NCBI RefSeq assembly: GCF_041200145.1
Contig: NZ_CP165734.1
Coordinates: 4,278,001-4,342,000, forward strand
Source: Bradyrhizobium sp. LLZ17
GTDB lineage: Bacteria > Pseudomonadota > Alphaproteobacteria > Rhizobiales > Xanthobacteraceae
Reading direction: 5' to 3'
DNA length: 64,000 bases
Shown here: piece after piece, positions 8,531-17,596 of the stretch
How positions within the stretch are numbered: position 1 is the first letter of the stretch
Layout: each line of letters opens with the position of its first letter
Notes under the pieces: generated by a model
Databases searched by the model: none
Told to the model about the DNA's origin: nothing
The model's input: only the letters and a program-made list of their open reading frames with translations
Program-made: the position numbers and the translations under genes

Positions 8531-10120
8531 ATGGTGTCATTCGAGACTCTGAAGAGCGAATATGAGCGAAACTGGGCCAATCTCGAGATCCGGCCCGCAC
8601 GCCTCGCCGAAGCCAACGCCGTCGCGCGCAAGGCGATCAATGGCAAGGCGAGCTATCAGCAGGTCGAGCGGCTGACCGGGGTGCCCTGGCACTTCGTCGC
8701 GCTGTGCCATTATCGCGAGTCCAATTTCGATTTCGACACCTATCTCGGCAACGGCGAGACGCTACATCGCGCGACATGCCTGGTCCCGAAAGGGCGCGGT
8801 CCGTTCGCCTCGTTCGTCGACGGCGCCGTGGACGCGTTGAGGATCGAGAATTTCGTCGGAACGCAGGACTGGGGCGCCGCGCGGACCCTGTTCAGGCTCG
8901 AGTGCTTCAATGGCCTCGGCTATCACGCCAAGGGCGTCAACTCGCCCTATCTCTATGGCGGCTCGACCCTCTACGGGCCGCCCGAGGCACGCGCCGGCAA
9001 ATTCGTCGCCGACCACGTCTTCGACCCGGGCCATGCCGACTCCCAGCTCGGCACCGCGGTGATCCTGCATGCGATGATGTCGCAGGATTCCTCGATCACG
9101 CTCGACGGCAGCCCGCCGATCGCCGGCCGTTCCGAACCCGACGACGACATGGCGCCGTCGGTCCTGCTGATGCAGCAGACGCTCAACAAGCTCGGTGCCA
9201 ATCCGCCGCTCGACGAAGACGGCATCTGCGGACCGAAGACCAAGGCCGCCGTCTCGCAATTCCAGCAACGCAACGGCCTGAAAGACACTGGCCTGCTCGA
9301 CGGCACCACGATTGCCGCGATCACGAAGGCCACACCGCCAGGACCGGTGGCGGTGCAGCCTCCTGACCTATCCAAGATCCTCAAGCGGCTGGAAGACCTC
9401 ACGCAGGTCATACCGCCGGCGGCGACAACACCGGCGGGCACGACGTCGGGAGCATCGCCGGTCGAGCTGTCGCAGATCCTGAGCCGACTGGAAAACGTGG
9501 CCCAGCTCCTGCAGCCGGGCGCGGCGACGCCGACAGGTGCAACGCCGGTCGCGGGCCCGCTGACAGGAACGGCGCCCGGAGCGCAGCCCAACCAGCTCTC
9601 TCAAATCCTGAACCGACTCGAGAGCCTCGCACAGCTGTTGCAACCGGGAGGAGCCACAGCGGCAAGCATACAGCCCGCGGCCAACAATGCAGTCAGCGTG
9701 CTCGAACGGCTGTTCTCTCTCGTCAGCAACTCGGCTCCCGCACCCGGAACGGCGGCGGCAAATCCGGTTGCGACCGACCAACTCAAACAGGTGGTCGACC
9801 TGCTCAGCGGTTTGCTCAGCAACAAGCCCGTCCTCGGCCAGGTCAATGGCGCGCTCGGCGACACCATCGGCAATCTCCTCAACGGCAAGAAAACCGCGAT
9901 TGGCATCGGCGGGTCGCTCATCACTGCGCTGCTCTCCGCGGTAACGGCAAGCCCGAACGCGGGAGGTCTTGCCGGGCTGTTCGGGACGATCGCCTCAGCG
10001 GTCCCGGGCCTGAGCCAGTTCGCGCTCCCGATCTCGCTGGCGCTCACAGCCTGGGGCGTGCTCGGCAAGATGGAGAAATGGGCGCAAGGCACCGCGCCGC
10101 CGCCCAAGCCGACATCCTAG
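8531..10120 (+). CDS. Lysozyme-family protein with peptidoglycan-binding domain and repeat linker
   Basis: 529 residues. Residues 1 to about 190 resemble COG5526-type lysozymes: a candidate catalytic Glu63 in HYRESNFDFDTYLGNG, then LHRATCLVPKGRGPF and a C-terminal FNGLGYH region. Residues about 205-268 form a PG_binding_1 domain (LLMQQTLNKLGANPPLDEDG, then GPKTKAAVSQFQQRNGLKD). Next come three copies of a unit like ELSQILSRLENVAQLLQPG at about residues 279, 312 and 355, joined by Ala/Thr/Pro linkers. The last 120 residues are Gly/Ala-rich and hydrophobic (IGIGGSLITALLSAV). No N-terminal signal peptide is seen, so export would need another route. GGGAGCGGG precedes the ATG. It overlaps the sigma-factor gene tail-to-tail by 4 bp. 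Confidence 0.8.
   Translation: MVSFETLKSEYERNWANLEIRPARLAEANAVARKAINGKASYQQVERLTGVPWHFVALCHYRESNFDFDTYLGNGETLHRATCLVPKGRGPFASFVDGAVDALRIENFVGTQDWGAARTLFRLECFNGLGYHAKGVNSPYLYGGSTLYGPPEARAGKFVADHVFDPGHADSQLGTAVILHAMMSQDSSITLDGSPPIAGRSEPDDDMAPSVLLMQQTLNKLGANPPLDEDGICGPKTKAAVSQFQQRNGLKDTGLLDGTTIAAITKATPPGPVAVQPPDLSKILKRLEDLTQVIPPAATTPAGTTSGASPVELSQILSRLENVAQLLQPGAATPTGATPVAGPLTGTAPGAQPNQLSQILNRLESLAQLLQPGGATAASIQPAANNAVSVLERLFSLVSNSAPAPGTAAANPVATDQLKQVVDLLSGLLSNKPVLGQVNGALGDTIGNLLNGKKTAIGIGGSLITALLSAVTASPNAGGLAGLFGTIASAVPGLSQFALPISLALTAWGVLGKMEKWAQGTAPPPKPTS
9365..9655 (+). repeat. Three in-gene repeats coding for LSQILxRLExLAQLLQP units
   Basis: Starting near 9365, 9464 and 9593 the gene repeats a stretch of about 66 bp coding for a 22-residue amphipathic helix (DLSKILKRLEDL, ELSQILSRLENV, QLSQILNRLESL). 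Heptad-like Leu spacing suggests a short coiled-coil. The two spacers differ in length, so copy number may vary between strains. Confidence 0.8.
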
Positions 10121-11385
10121 AGAGGCTCGTCGCGGAGGGCCTCGGCGCGGCGCTGCATCAGCGCACGTTCGCGGCCGTTGGTCGCGAGCTGCGCGGCGGC
10201 CTCGAACGCCAGACGTGCCTCTGCAAGGCGTCCGAGCTTTTGCAGGAGGTCGCCACGAACCGCCGGCAGGTGATGATAGGCCGTCAGCGCCGGCTCGCCG
10301 GCGATCGCATCCACGATATCAAGTCCGGCCTGCGGTCCCTCGGCCATCCCGACCGCGACCGCGCGATTGAGCTCGATGACCGGTGAGCGCACCAGCCGCG
10401 CCAGCTCGGCGTAGAGCTGCGCGATGCGCCGCCAATCGGTGCTGGCAGCCACATCCGCGGTGGCGTGACACGCCGCGATGGCGGCCTGAAGCGCGTAGAA
10501 TCCGCTCGCGCCGCCGAGCTCGCCGGCGCGTTCGAGCGCGCGCAGGCCGCGACGGATCTGCAACCGGTCCCAGAGCATGCGATCCTGGTCCATCAGCAGA
10601 ATGGGATCGCCGTTTGCATCGGTGCGCGCATGCAAGCGCGAGGCATTCAGGTCCATCAGGGCGACGAGGCCATAAACCTCGGGCTCTTCCGGCGCGAGAG
10701 CGACGAGCACCCGGCCCATGCGCAGCGCCTCGTCACAGAGTTGCGGCCGCAGCCATTCCTCTCCCCGCGCCGCGAGGTAGCCCTCGTTGAAGATGAGATA
10801 GACAACCTCCAGCACCGAGCCGAGGCGCTGTGACAACGCCTCGCCGCTGGGGGTCTCATAGGCGAGGCCGGATTCCGACAGCGTCCGCTTGGCGCGGACG
10901 ATGCGTTGGGAGATCGTTGCTTCCGGCACGAGGTAGGCACGCGCGATCTCCGGCGTGGTCAAGCCGCAGATCATGCGCAGCGCCAGCGCCGCGCGGGCCT
11001 CGCGCGACAGGATCGGATGACAGGCCGTGAAGATCAACCGCAACAATTCATCGCCGATGTCATCGTCGAGCGCGGCATCGAAATCCGGCACGGTCGCCTG
11101 CTCCTGCAACATGTCCCGCGCCAGCATGCCGTGCTTGTCCGCGAGCATCTTGCCGCGGCGCAGATGATCGAGCGCCCGCCGCCTGGCGGTCGTCATGAGC
11201 CACGCGCCGGGATTCTCGGGCACGCCCATGCTTGGCCAGGCTTCCAGCGCCGCAACCAGCGCGTCCTGGGTCAGCTCCTCCGCAAGCGGCACGTCGCGCA
11301 GCATCCGCGACAGCGTGGCGATCAGCCGCGGCTGCACGACACGCCAATTGGCGCGGATGACGCGATCGATGTCGGCGGCGGTCAT
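10117..11385 (-). CDS. ECF sigma factor, ECF42-type with TPR-like C-terminal domain
   Basis: 422 residues. Region 2 is seen as LAEELTQDALVAALEAWP and the DHLRRGK helix; region 4 as ICGLTTPEIARAYLVPEATI. The remaining 230 residues form a helical repeat domain (YLIFNEGYLA, then LARLVRSPVIELNRAVAVG and the GRLAEARLAFEAA region). This layout is the ECF42 group, which as a rule sits beside DGPF/YciI-like proteins, as here. ECF42 factors usually have no anti-sigma factor; the C-terminal domain controls activity. It directs RNA polymerase to a small regulon, probably including its upstream neighbour. Confidence 0.92.
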   Translation of the reverse strand: MTAADIDRVIRANWRVVQPRLIATLSRMLRDVPLAEELTQDALVAALEAWPSMGVPENPGAWLMTTARRRALDHLRRGKMLADKHGMLARDMLQEQATVPDFDAALDDDIGDELLRLIFTACHPILSREARAALALRMICGLTTPEIARAYLVPEATISQRIVRAKRTLSESGLAYETPSGEALSQRLGSVLEVVYLIFNEGYLAARGEEWLRPQLCDEALRMGRVLVALAPEEPEVYGLVALMDLNASRLHARTDANGDPILLMDQDRMLWDRLQIRRGLRALERAGELGGASGFYALQAAIAACHATADVAASTDWRRIAQLYAELARLVRSPVIELNRAVAVGMAEGPQAGLDIVDAIAGEPALTAYHHLPAVRGDLLQKLGRLAEARLAFEAAAQLATNGRERALMQRRAEALRDEPL

Positions 11386-11416
11386 CGCCGCCGACCGGGG
11401 TGGACTGTCTCAGCCA

Positions 11417-11824
11417 TCAGGCGTGGGCGGCTACCCCCGCGCGCGCGTCGACCTCGCAGGCCACGTCCACGCCCGGCGTCGCAAATGCCCGCAATTCACA
11501 CGTGCCTTCCCAGCCCGGCATATGGTCGAGGTGCAGCTGCATGAATTCCTTGGCCATCGTCAGGGCCTCCTCCTTGTCGCGCAGCTCGAATATCGCATAG
11601 CCGCCGATCACCTCCTTGGCCTCCACGAACGGGCCGTCGATAACGCTGAGCTCGCCATCGGCGACATGCACCCGCGCGCCGGTCGCGAGCGGCATCAGGC
11701 CCCCATTGTCGAGCATCCGGCCGGCCCTGATCTCCCGCTCGGAAATCCGCTGCATCGCCTCCATCAGCGCAGGCGACGGGCCCATAGGGGGCTTCGGGGA
11801 GGTGACGATGTACATGAAGCGCAT
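11417..11824 (-). CDS. DGPF-domain (YciI-related) protein
   Basis: 135 residues with the eponymous DGPF motif (LSVIDGPFVEAKEVIGGYAI) and a ferredoxin-like fold (MRFMYIVTSPKPP strand at the start, LDHMPGWEGTCELRAF near the end). It lies 31 bp upstream of the ECF42 sigma gene in the same direction, so they are probably co-transcribed. ACAGGAG precedes the ATG. DGPF proteins are the usual targets and partners of ECF42 factors; their biochemical activity is unknown. Confidence 0.9.
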   Translation of the reverse strand: MRFMYIVTSPKPPMGPSPALMEAMQRISEREIRAGRMLDNGGLMPLATGARVHVADGELSVIDGPFVEAKEVIGGYAIFELRDKEEALTMAKEFMQLHLDHMPGWEGTCELRAFATPGVDVACEVDARAGVAAHA

Positions 11825-11948
11825 GCAAAACTCCTGTTGAGGCGAGACGCCGCCGTTTCGGCCGCAAAATCAGCTCGCTAGGGAGATGACGGTCCAGCCG
11901 ACGCCAGATCGACACAAGTCATGAAAAAATTCGAAAGCCGGGCGGCGC

Positions 11949-12641
11949 CTACTGCCGCAGCAGGATCAGGGGATCGGCAGTATCGGGCACGCGCCGCCAC
12001 TGCGCGTTGTCGTCGGCCTCGAACTGCCAGGCCTCGCCCGTCTTCGACAGCAGGATGATCTGGCCGCGCTCCAGCCGCCATTGGGTCGGGTTGAACTGCG
12101 CAATGGCCGCGTCGCATTTTGGCTTGAGGAAGACCTGGAAATTATCCGGGCCGGCTTCCGTGTTGGTCAGCGTCAAGCCGCAGACCGGCTGACCGTTGCC
12201 GCGCACGATCGACCAGTCGCCGATCATCTGGTCCATCGACTTGGCCATCGAGCGGGCGGCGGCGAGGTCTTGCAGGATGTAGACGCCCTCGCCCTGCCGC
12301 AGGCCTTCGAAAATGCCGGCCTCGACCTCGGTGAAGTCGATCACGGATTCACCGGTGGCATCCTGCAGGCGAACGATGTCGAGACCCCTGACGCTCCAGG
12401 CGACGATGTCCTTGGTGAACGGCAGCGCGGTCTTGCAGGCCGGCTCGAGCTCGAGCTTGAAACCTTGCCCGGTAGGATCGGCTTTCATGGTGACGACACA
12501 GGTCTTGCTGCGTTCGGTGGTCGAGAGCTCCCACTGCCCGACCATCTCTTTCTTCAGCGTCGTCGCATCCTGCGCCCGCGCAGCGCCGATTGCGGCAAGA
12601 GATGCCGCGACCGCCAATGCGAAGACCCGGACAGCGATCAT
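11949..12641 (-). CDS. Secreted AprI/Inh-like protein with two inhibitor-type domains
   Basis: About 230 residues from ATG 12641 (MIAVRVFALAVAASLAA). A signal peptide ends near GAARAQDA. Two similar halves follow, each with WELST or WSIVRG near the start, one or two Cys (KTCVVTMKADP; QPVCGLTLTN), a second Cys after LEPAC or LKPKC, and a late WSVRGLDIVRLQDATG or WRLERGQIILLSKTG. This is the AprI/Inh metalloprotease-inhibitor beta-barrel pattern. It overlaps the dehydrogenase gene by one base (TGATG), so translation is probably coupled. Periplasmic location is expected. A protease target is not evident nearby. Confidence 0.8.
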   Translation of the reverse strand: MIAVRVFALAVAASLAAIGAARAQDATTLKKEMVGQWELSTTERSKTCVVTMKADPTGQGFKLELEPACKTALPFTKDIVAWSVRGLDIVRLQDATGESVIDFTEVEAGIFEGLRQGEGVYILQDLAAARSMAKSMDQMIGDWSIVRGNGQPVCGLTLTNTEAGPDNFQVFLKPKCDAAIAQFNPTQWRLERGQIILLSKTGEAWQFEADDNAQWRRVPDTADPLILLRQ

Positions 12642-13630
12642 CAGCGCCCCTTGACCGGCGTTTCCGCAACCGGCGTCAGCGGCGCCTTGCCGGCGAACCA
12701 GGCCTTGAGATTGTCGACCACGAGCTGGTCCATCGCGTTGCGCGTCACCACCGACGCCGAGCCGATATGCGGCAGCAGGATGACGTTCTGCATGGTCTTG
12801 AGCTCGTCCGGCACGTTGGGTTCGGCCGCGAACACGTCGAGGCCGGCGGCGAGGATGGTGCCGGACTTCAGTGCCTGCACCAGCGCCGGTTCGTCGACGA
12901 CGGAGCCGCGCGCCACGTTGATCAGCACGCCGCGCGGGCCGAGCGCCTTCAGCACCTCGGCATTGATCATCTTTTCGGTAGACGCACCGCCGGGCACGAT
13001 CACCATCAGCGTGTCCACCGCCTTCGCCATCTCGATCAAATCGGGATAATGCTTGTAGGAGACGTCCTTGGACGGATTGCGGGTGTGATAGACCACGGGC
13101 ACCAGCGACGCATCGAGGCGGCGTGCGATCGCCTGGCCGATCCGGCCCATGCCGACGATGCCGACCTTGCGGTCGCGCAGCGAGCCGACGCTGAGCGGAT
13201 AGTTCTGAGTCCGCCACAGGCCGGAGCGCACATAGCGGTCGGCCTTGATGAATTCGCGCAAGGTGGCGAGCAGCAGGCCCATCGCGACGTCGGCGACCTC
13301 CTCCGTCAAGACATCAGGCGTATTGGTGACGACGATGTCGTGCTCGGCCGCATATCTGGCATCGACGTGGTCGTAGCCGACGCCGAAGCTCGCGACGATC
13401 TCGAGTTTCGGCAATTGCGACAGCGAGTCCTTGTCGGCGCGGACGGTATGATAGGTCACGGCCATGCCGCGGATCTTCTCGCGGACCGCCGGCGTCAACC
13501 GCTCGAGATCGCCTCGCGTCTCAGCCTTGTGCACGACGAAATGATCGGAAAAACCGTTCTCGAGGATCGGCCGCACCGGCCCATAGATCAGGAGGTCGAT
13601 CTTGTCGGACGAAATCGAACCGGCGGTCAT
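12641..13630 (-). CDS. D-2-hydroxyacid dehydrogenase, NAD(P)-dependent
   Basis: 329 residues. The nucleotide-binding motif is VGIVGMGRIGQAIARRL; the catalytic Arg (NVARGSVVDEPAL), Glu (DVFAAEPNVPDEL) and His (LLPHIGSAS) of the family are all present. It reduces 2-ketoacids such as glyoxylate or hydroxypyruvate. The exact substrate is unknown. The start ATG 13630 overlaps the permease stop by one base, which makes it part of the ABC operon, so its substrate may derive from the imported compound. Confidence 0.92.
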   Translation of the reverse strand: MTAGSISSDKIDLLIYGPVRPILENGFSDHFVVHKAETRGDLERLTPAVREKIRGMAVTYHTVRADKDSLSQLPKLEIVASFGVGYDHVDARYAAEHDIVVTNTPDVLTEEVADVAMGLLLATLREFIKADRYVRSGLWRTQNYPLSVGSLRDRKVGIVGMGRIGQAIARRLDASLVPVVYHTRNPSKDVSYKHYPDLIEMAKAVDTLMVIVPGGASTEKMINAEVLKALGPRGVLINVARGSVVDEPALVQALKSGTILAAGLDVFAAEPNVPDELKTMQNVILLPHIGSASVVTRNAMDQLVVDNLKAWFAGKAPLTPVAETPVKGR

Positions 13631-14448
13631 CAATTTTCCTTTCCAAGCGCGCTCTCGTGCCAGCGCCGTAAAACGAGGTGGGAAACTAGCGCCAGCACCC
13701 CATAGATGACAATCCCGGCCAGCGACAACAACAGCAGCGCTGCGAACATGCGGGGTATGTTCAACCGGTAGCCGGATTCGGCGATTCTGTAGGCCAGTCC
13801 GGAGCCTGCGCCCGCCGTTCCCGCCGCAATCTCGGCCACGACAGCGCCGATCAGCGACAGTCCACCGGCAATGCGCAGGCCGCCGAGGATGTAAGGCAGC
13901 GCCGCCGGCAGCTTCAGGAAACGCAGGGTCTGCTGTGGCGAGGCGCCATAGAGCTGGAACAGTCCCGCGAGGTTGCGGTCGACCGAATTCAGCCCGAGCG
14001 TGGTGTTGGACAGCACCGGAAAAAAGGCGACGATGAAGGCGCAGACGACGACCGCGGTCTGCTGCTCCAGATAAATCAGCAGCAGCGGCGCGATCGCGAT
14101 CACCGGCGTGACCTGAAGCACGACGGCGTAGGGGAACAGCGAATATTCCACCCATTTCGACTGGTTGAACAACAGCGCCAGCGCGATGCCGCCAAGGCTC
14201 GCCGCGACAAAGCCTTCCAGCGTGGTCAGCAGCGTGGTCGCGAGCGATTGCGACAGCACCGCCCAGTCCTTGATCAGCGTCAGGAAGATGGCGGACGGTG
14301 CCGGCAGCACATAGGGCGGGATCTCCTTGACGCGAACCACGAGTTCCCAGACCATCAAGCCGGCGGCGAACACGATGACGGGCAGCACGAAGCGTACCGC
14401 GCGTTGCGCGCCGGACGGTCTGGTAGTCATGGCGGGCTGCGCGTTCAT
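13630..14448 (-). CDS. ABC transporter permease, SsuC/TauC/ThiX type
   Basis: About 272 residues from ATG 14448 (MNAQPAMTTRPSG). Six hydrophobic helices are seen, with the EAA-loop region around FQLYGASPQQTLRFLKLPAALP. It forms the inner-membrane channel with the next-door ATPase. The ATG overlaps the ATPase stop codon (ATGA), so the two are co-translated. The substrate is set by the binding protein. Confidence 0.9.
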   Translation of the reverse strand: MNAQPAMTTRPSGAQRAVRFVLPVIVFAAGLMVWELVVRVKEIPPYVLPAPSAIFLTLIKDWAVLSQSLATTLLTTLEGFVAASLGGIALALLFNQSKWVEYSLFPYAVVLQVTPVIAIAPLLLIYLEQQTAVVVCAFIVAFFPVLSNTTLGLNSVDRNLAGLFQLYGASPQQTLRFLKLPAALPYILGGLRIAGGLSLIGAVVAEIAAGTAGAGSGLAYRIAESGYRLNIPRMFAALLLLSLAGIVIYGVLALVSHLVLRRWHESALGKEN

Positions 14449-15260
14449 AGCACCGACTGCCCCAAATAGGACGGCGCCAGCGCGGCCGACACTTTCCGGC
14501 AATAATCGGAATAGGCGACCGAGGTGCGAAACTCCTCGGCCCTCGGCTCGATTGTCTCGATGCGGATGTCAGCCTGAATGCGGCCGGGCCGCGCCGTCAT
14601 GACCACGACGCGTTGCGACAAATAGACGGATTCGAACACCGAATGGGTGACGAAGATGATGGTCTTGCGCAAGCCCCGCCACAGCGCGAGCAAATCGTCG
14701 TTGAGGCGGAAGCGCGTGATCTCGTCGAGTGCTGCGAACGGCTCATCCATCAGCAGGATATGGGGATCGGTGACGAGCGCGCGCGCCAGCGACACCCTCA
14801 TCTTCATGCCGCCCGACAATTCGCGCGGGAAGGCTTCGGCGAAATCCGCAAGCCCGACGCTCGCCAGCGCCGCGTCGGCACGCGCGCGGGCCTCGGCTTT
14901 CGGGATGCGCGCAAGCTTCAAGGGCAACCGGACGTTTTCGCGCACGCTGGTCCAGGGCATCAGCGTCGGCTCCTGGAACACGAATCCGATACCATGGCCC
15001 GGCTGCTGCGGGCCCTCGCGATGCGCGACGCGCAACGCGCCGGACGACGGTGCAGCGAGCCCCGCGATCAGCCGCAGCGCGGTCGACTTGCCGCAGCCGG
15101 AAGGGCCGAGCAGCGAGATGAACTCGCCCTTGCGCACGGCGAGATCGAGCGGGCCGAGCGCCATGACGCCATTGTCGTAAGCCTTGGTCACGCCGCGCAG
15201 GCTCACGGCGAGCGCCGTCAGGCCGGCTTCGACCCCGGGCGAGGTCTTGCCCTCTACCAT
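14445..15260 (-). CDS. ABC transporter ATP-binding protein, SsuB/TauB type
   Basis: About 271 residues from ATG 15260 (MVEGKTSPGVEA). Walker A GPSGCGKST, Q-loop FVFQEPTLMPW, signature LSGGMKMRVSLARAL, Walker B ILLMDEPFAALD and switch His (FVTHSVFES) are complete. It energises the nitrate/sulfonate/taurine-type importer made with the adjacent permease and the binding protein about 200 bp upstream. Confidence 0.93.
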   Translation of the reverse strand: MVEGKTSPGVEAGLTALAVSLRGVTKAYDNGVMALGPLDLAVRKGEFISLLGPSGCGKSTALRLIAGLAAPSSGALRVAHREGPQQPGHGIGFVFQEPTLMPWTSVRENVRLPLKLARIPKAEARARADAALASVGLADFAEAFPRELSGGMKMRVSLARALVTDPHILLMDEPFAALDEITRFRLNDDLLALWRGLRKTIIFVTHSVFESVYLSQRVVVMTARPGRIQADIRIETIEPRAEEFRTSVAYSDYCRKVSAALAPSYLGQSVL

Positions 15261-15295
15261 TGCGCGTTGGATGTGAGTTGCTGAGCCGAGCTGCC

Positions 15296-15425
15296 CACCT
15301 CTCCCCAACGGGGAGAGGTCGCGCCGAAGGCGCGGGTGAGGGGGCTCTCGTCCCACGAGAAAGCATAAGCCCTCACCCGGATCGCATCTGACGATGTGAT
15401 CCGACCTCTCCCTGCGGGAGAGGTG
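15296..15425. repeat. Palindromic intergenic repeat, family C
   Basis: CCTCTCCCCAACGGGGAGAGG opens and CCTCTCCCTGCGGGAGAGGT closes an inverted structure with CTCACCC arms. Related copies lie at 23861-24012 and 28444-28590. It sits inside the ABC operon, between binding protein and ATPase, and may lower expression of the downstream genes. Confidence 0.85.
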
Positions 15426-15463
15426 AACTGCGCCGCGACATATCGATCCAGCCGCAGCATGCG

Positions 15464-16486
15464 TTACGGCTTGCTCGGGCGCAGCTCGACGCCGACGCCC
15501 TTGTTGACGAAGCGCAAGGTGTAGGACTTGCGGAAGTCGAGATCGGGCTTGACGACACCGGCCTTCACCATCTTGTCGAAGAAGGAGGTGTAGCGCTCGT
15601 CGCTCATCGCGCCGATGCCGTTCCTCAAGGACTCGCCGGAATCGACGATGCCGTATTGCTTCATCTTGGCGACGGAATAGGCGAGCAGCTCGTCGGTCAT
15701 TTCCGGATTGAGCTTCTTGATCATGGCGTTGCCGGCGGAATTGTCGCCATAGATGTAATTGTACCAGCCGACGATGGAGGCATCGACAAAGCGCTGCACG
15801 AGATCGGTTTTCTTCTCGACCATGTCGCGGCGGGTCTCGACCAGGGTCGAATAGGTGTTGAAGCCGTAATCGGCGAGCAGCAGCACGTTAGGCTTGAAGC
15901 CGGCCGCCTTCTCGACGGCGAACGGCTCCGACGTCACGTAACCCTGCATCGCGCTCTTGGGATTGGCGATGAAGGGCTGCGGATTGAAATTGTAGGGCCG
16001 GACGTTCTTCTCGCTGAAACCATATTCGGACTTGAGCCATTGGAAATAGCTGGTCATGCCCTCCTTGGAGACGAACAGCGTCAGCGGCTTCAAATCTTCG
16101 ATCTTGCTGACCTTGGCGTCCGGTTGTGTCAGCAGCACCTGCGGATCCTTCTGGAAGATCGCGGCGATCGTCACCACGGGGACGTTGTTGGCGACTGCAT
16201 CGAACGACATCAGCGTGTTCGCGGCCATGAAGAAATCGATCTTGCCGGCGATCAGCAGCATCCGGTTGTTCTCGTTCGGACCACCCGGAACGATGGTGAC
16301 GTCGAGGCCGTACTTCTTGTAGGTGCCGTCGGCGACCGCCTGGAAGAAACCGCCGTGCTCGGCCTCGGCGACCCAATTGGTGCCGAAGCTGACCTTGTCC
16401 AGGGTCTCGGCGCGCGCCGGGACGACCGAGACGAATACGGCATAAAAGGCAACCGTTAACGCTCGCCAGAGCTGAATGAGGCGCAT
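15464..16486 (-). CDS. NMT1/THI5-like ABC transporter substrate-binding protein
   Basis: About 340 residues from ATG 16486 (MRLIQLWRALTVAFYAVF). A signal peptide ends near VPARAETL. The mature part has the NMT1-like fold (VSFGTNWVAEAEHGGFFQAV, KKYGLDVTIVPGGP, IDFFMAANTLMSFDA). It captures a small ligand in the periplasm for the downstream permease and ATPase. The family includes riboflavin, pyrimidine (thiamine precursor), nitrate and sulfonate binders; the PGGPNENN pocket region does not settle which. A creatininase-family gene is divergent from it, suggesting an amide or N-heterocycle as cargo (inference). Confidence 0.88.
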   Translation of the reverse strand: MRLIQLWRALTVAFYAVFVSVVPARAETLDKVSFGTNWVAEAEHGGFFQAVADGTYKKYGLDVTIVPGGPNENNRMLLIAGKIDFFMAANTLMSFDAVANNVPVVTIAAIFQKDPQVLLTQPDAKVSKIEDLKPLTLFVSKEGMTSYFQWLKSEYGFSEKNVRPYNFNPQPFIANPKSAMQGYVTSEPFAVEKAAGFKPNVLLLADYGFNTYSTLVETRRDMVEKKTDLVQRFVDASIVGWYNYIYGDNSAGNAMIKKLNPEMTDELLAYSVAKMKQYGIVDSGESLRNGIGAMSDERYTSFFDKMVKAGVVKPDLDFRKSYTLRFVNKGVGVELRPSKP

Positions 16487-16649
16487 AATTGGACTCCGTC
16501 GATCGCTTCTAGCCGACACCAAACCAACGCGATAAAACCGCAAGACGTTCGGGGACGCGAACCGGCCGGCCCGCGTCCCTCCATAACACCAAAATACGTG
16601 ACAAATTCGCGCAAAGAAACCTCCAGGGAAAACTTGCAAGGAAAACTTG

Positions 16650-17456
16650 ATGACGCCTTCCCGCGACTGGACCGAGATCCGCTGGGCCGATGCTGGCGCT
16701 GCGGACATATCGCGCTGGATCGCGGTGCTGCCGCTGGCCGCGACCGAACAGCATGGGCCGCATCTGCCGCTCGAGACCGACGTGCTGATCGCGGAGGCGT
16801 ATCTCGCGCGCGTGCGCGAGCTCTTGCCCGAGACCATTCCGGCCAGTTTCCTCCCCGTTGAACCGGTCGGGATTTCCACCGAGCACATCGACTATCCGGG
16901 CACGCAGACACTGCCGACCAACGTGGCGCTGGAGAAGTGGACCGCGATCGGCGAGGACATCGCGCGGCTCGGGATGAAGAAGCTCGTCATCATCACCAGC
17001 CATGGCGGCAACAGCGCGGCGATGATGCTGGTCGCGCAGGATCTGCGCGCGCATCATAAGCTGTTCGTGGTGACGACATCTTGGTCGCGGCTGTCGGGCG
17101 CGGACCAATTATTTCCGGCCGATGAAGTGCGCCACGGCATTCACGGCGGCGCCGTCGAGACCTCGATCATGCTGTCGCGCTATCCCGATCAGGTGCGCAT
17201 GGATGCGATCGCAGATTTTCCCGCGAGCAGTCTCGCGCTGGAAAAGCAATATCGCTGGCTGTCGACGCAGCGGCCGGCGCCATTCGCCTGGCAGGCGCAG
17301 GATCTCAACGCCAGCGGAGCTATCGGCAATGCGACCCTTGCTGTCGCTGACAAAGGCGGGCAACTCATCGAGCACGGCGCGCGCGCCTTCTGCGAGTTGC
17401 TTGCGGAGGTCGATAACTTCGACGTGAACAGGCTCGCCAAGGGACCCCTCGGCTAG
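16650..17456 (+). CDS. Creatininase-family amidohydrolase
   Basis: 268 residues from ATG 16650; a TTG just before it is the only alternative. The metal-binding motifs are TEQHGPHLPLETD (Glu, His, Asp) and ITSHGGN, with a later GIHGGAVETS (His, Glu) set. Family members hydrolyse cyclic or linear amides: creatinine, FAPy in riboflavin/F420 synthesis, and others. It is divergent from the ABC binding protein, with about 160 bp between starts. Together with the 2-hydroxyacid dehydrogenase this looks like an uptake and breakdown unit for an amide compound. Confidence 0.9.
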   Translation: MTPSRDWTEIRWADAGAADISRWIAVLPLAATEQHGPHLPLETDVLIAEAYLARVRELLPETIPASFLPVEPVGISTEHIDYPGTQTLPTNVALEKWTAIGEDIARLGMKKLVIITSHGGNSAAMMLVAQDLRAHHKLFVVTTSWSRLSGADQLFPADEVRHGIHGGAVETSIMLSRYPDQVRMDAIADFPASSLALEKQYRWLSTQRPAPFAWQAQDLNASGAIGNATLAVADKGGQLIEHGARAFCELLAEVDNFDVNRLAKGPLG

Positions 17457-17596
17457 GCACCATCCATCTGGAATCATTCGGGAATGAGCCGGGATCCGCG
17501 GCTGCTGCCAGCCGCTTCGAACCGGTTCGGGCAAGCCTCCGTCCAATGGGGCACGCGGACCACAACGGACCCGCCCTCAACCCGGATGAGTTTCAA

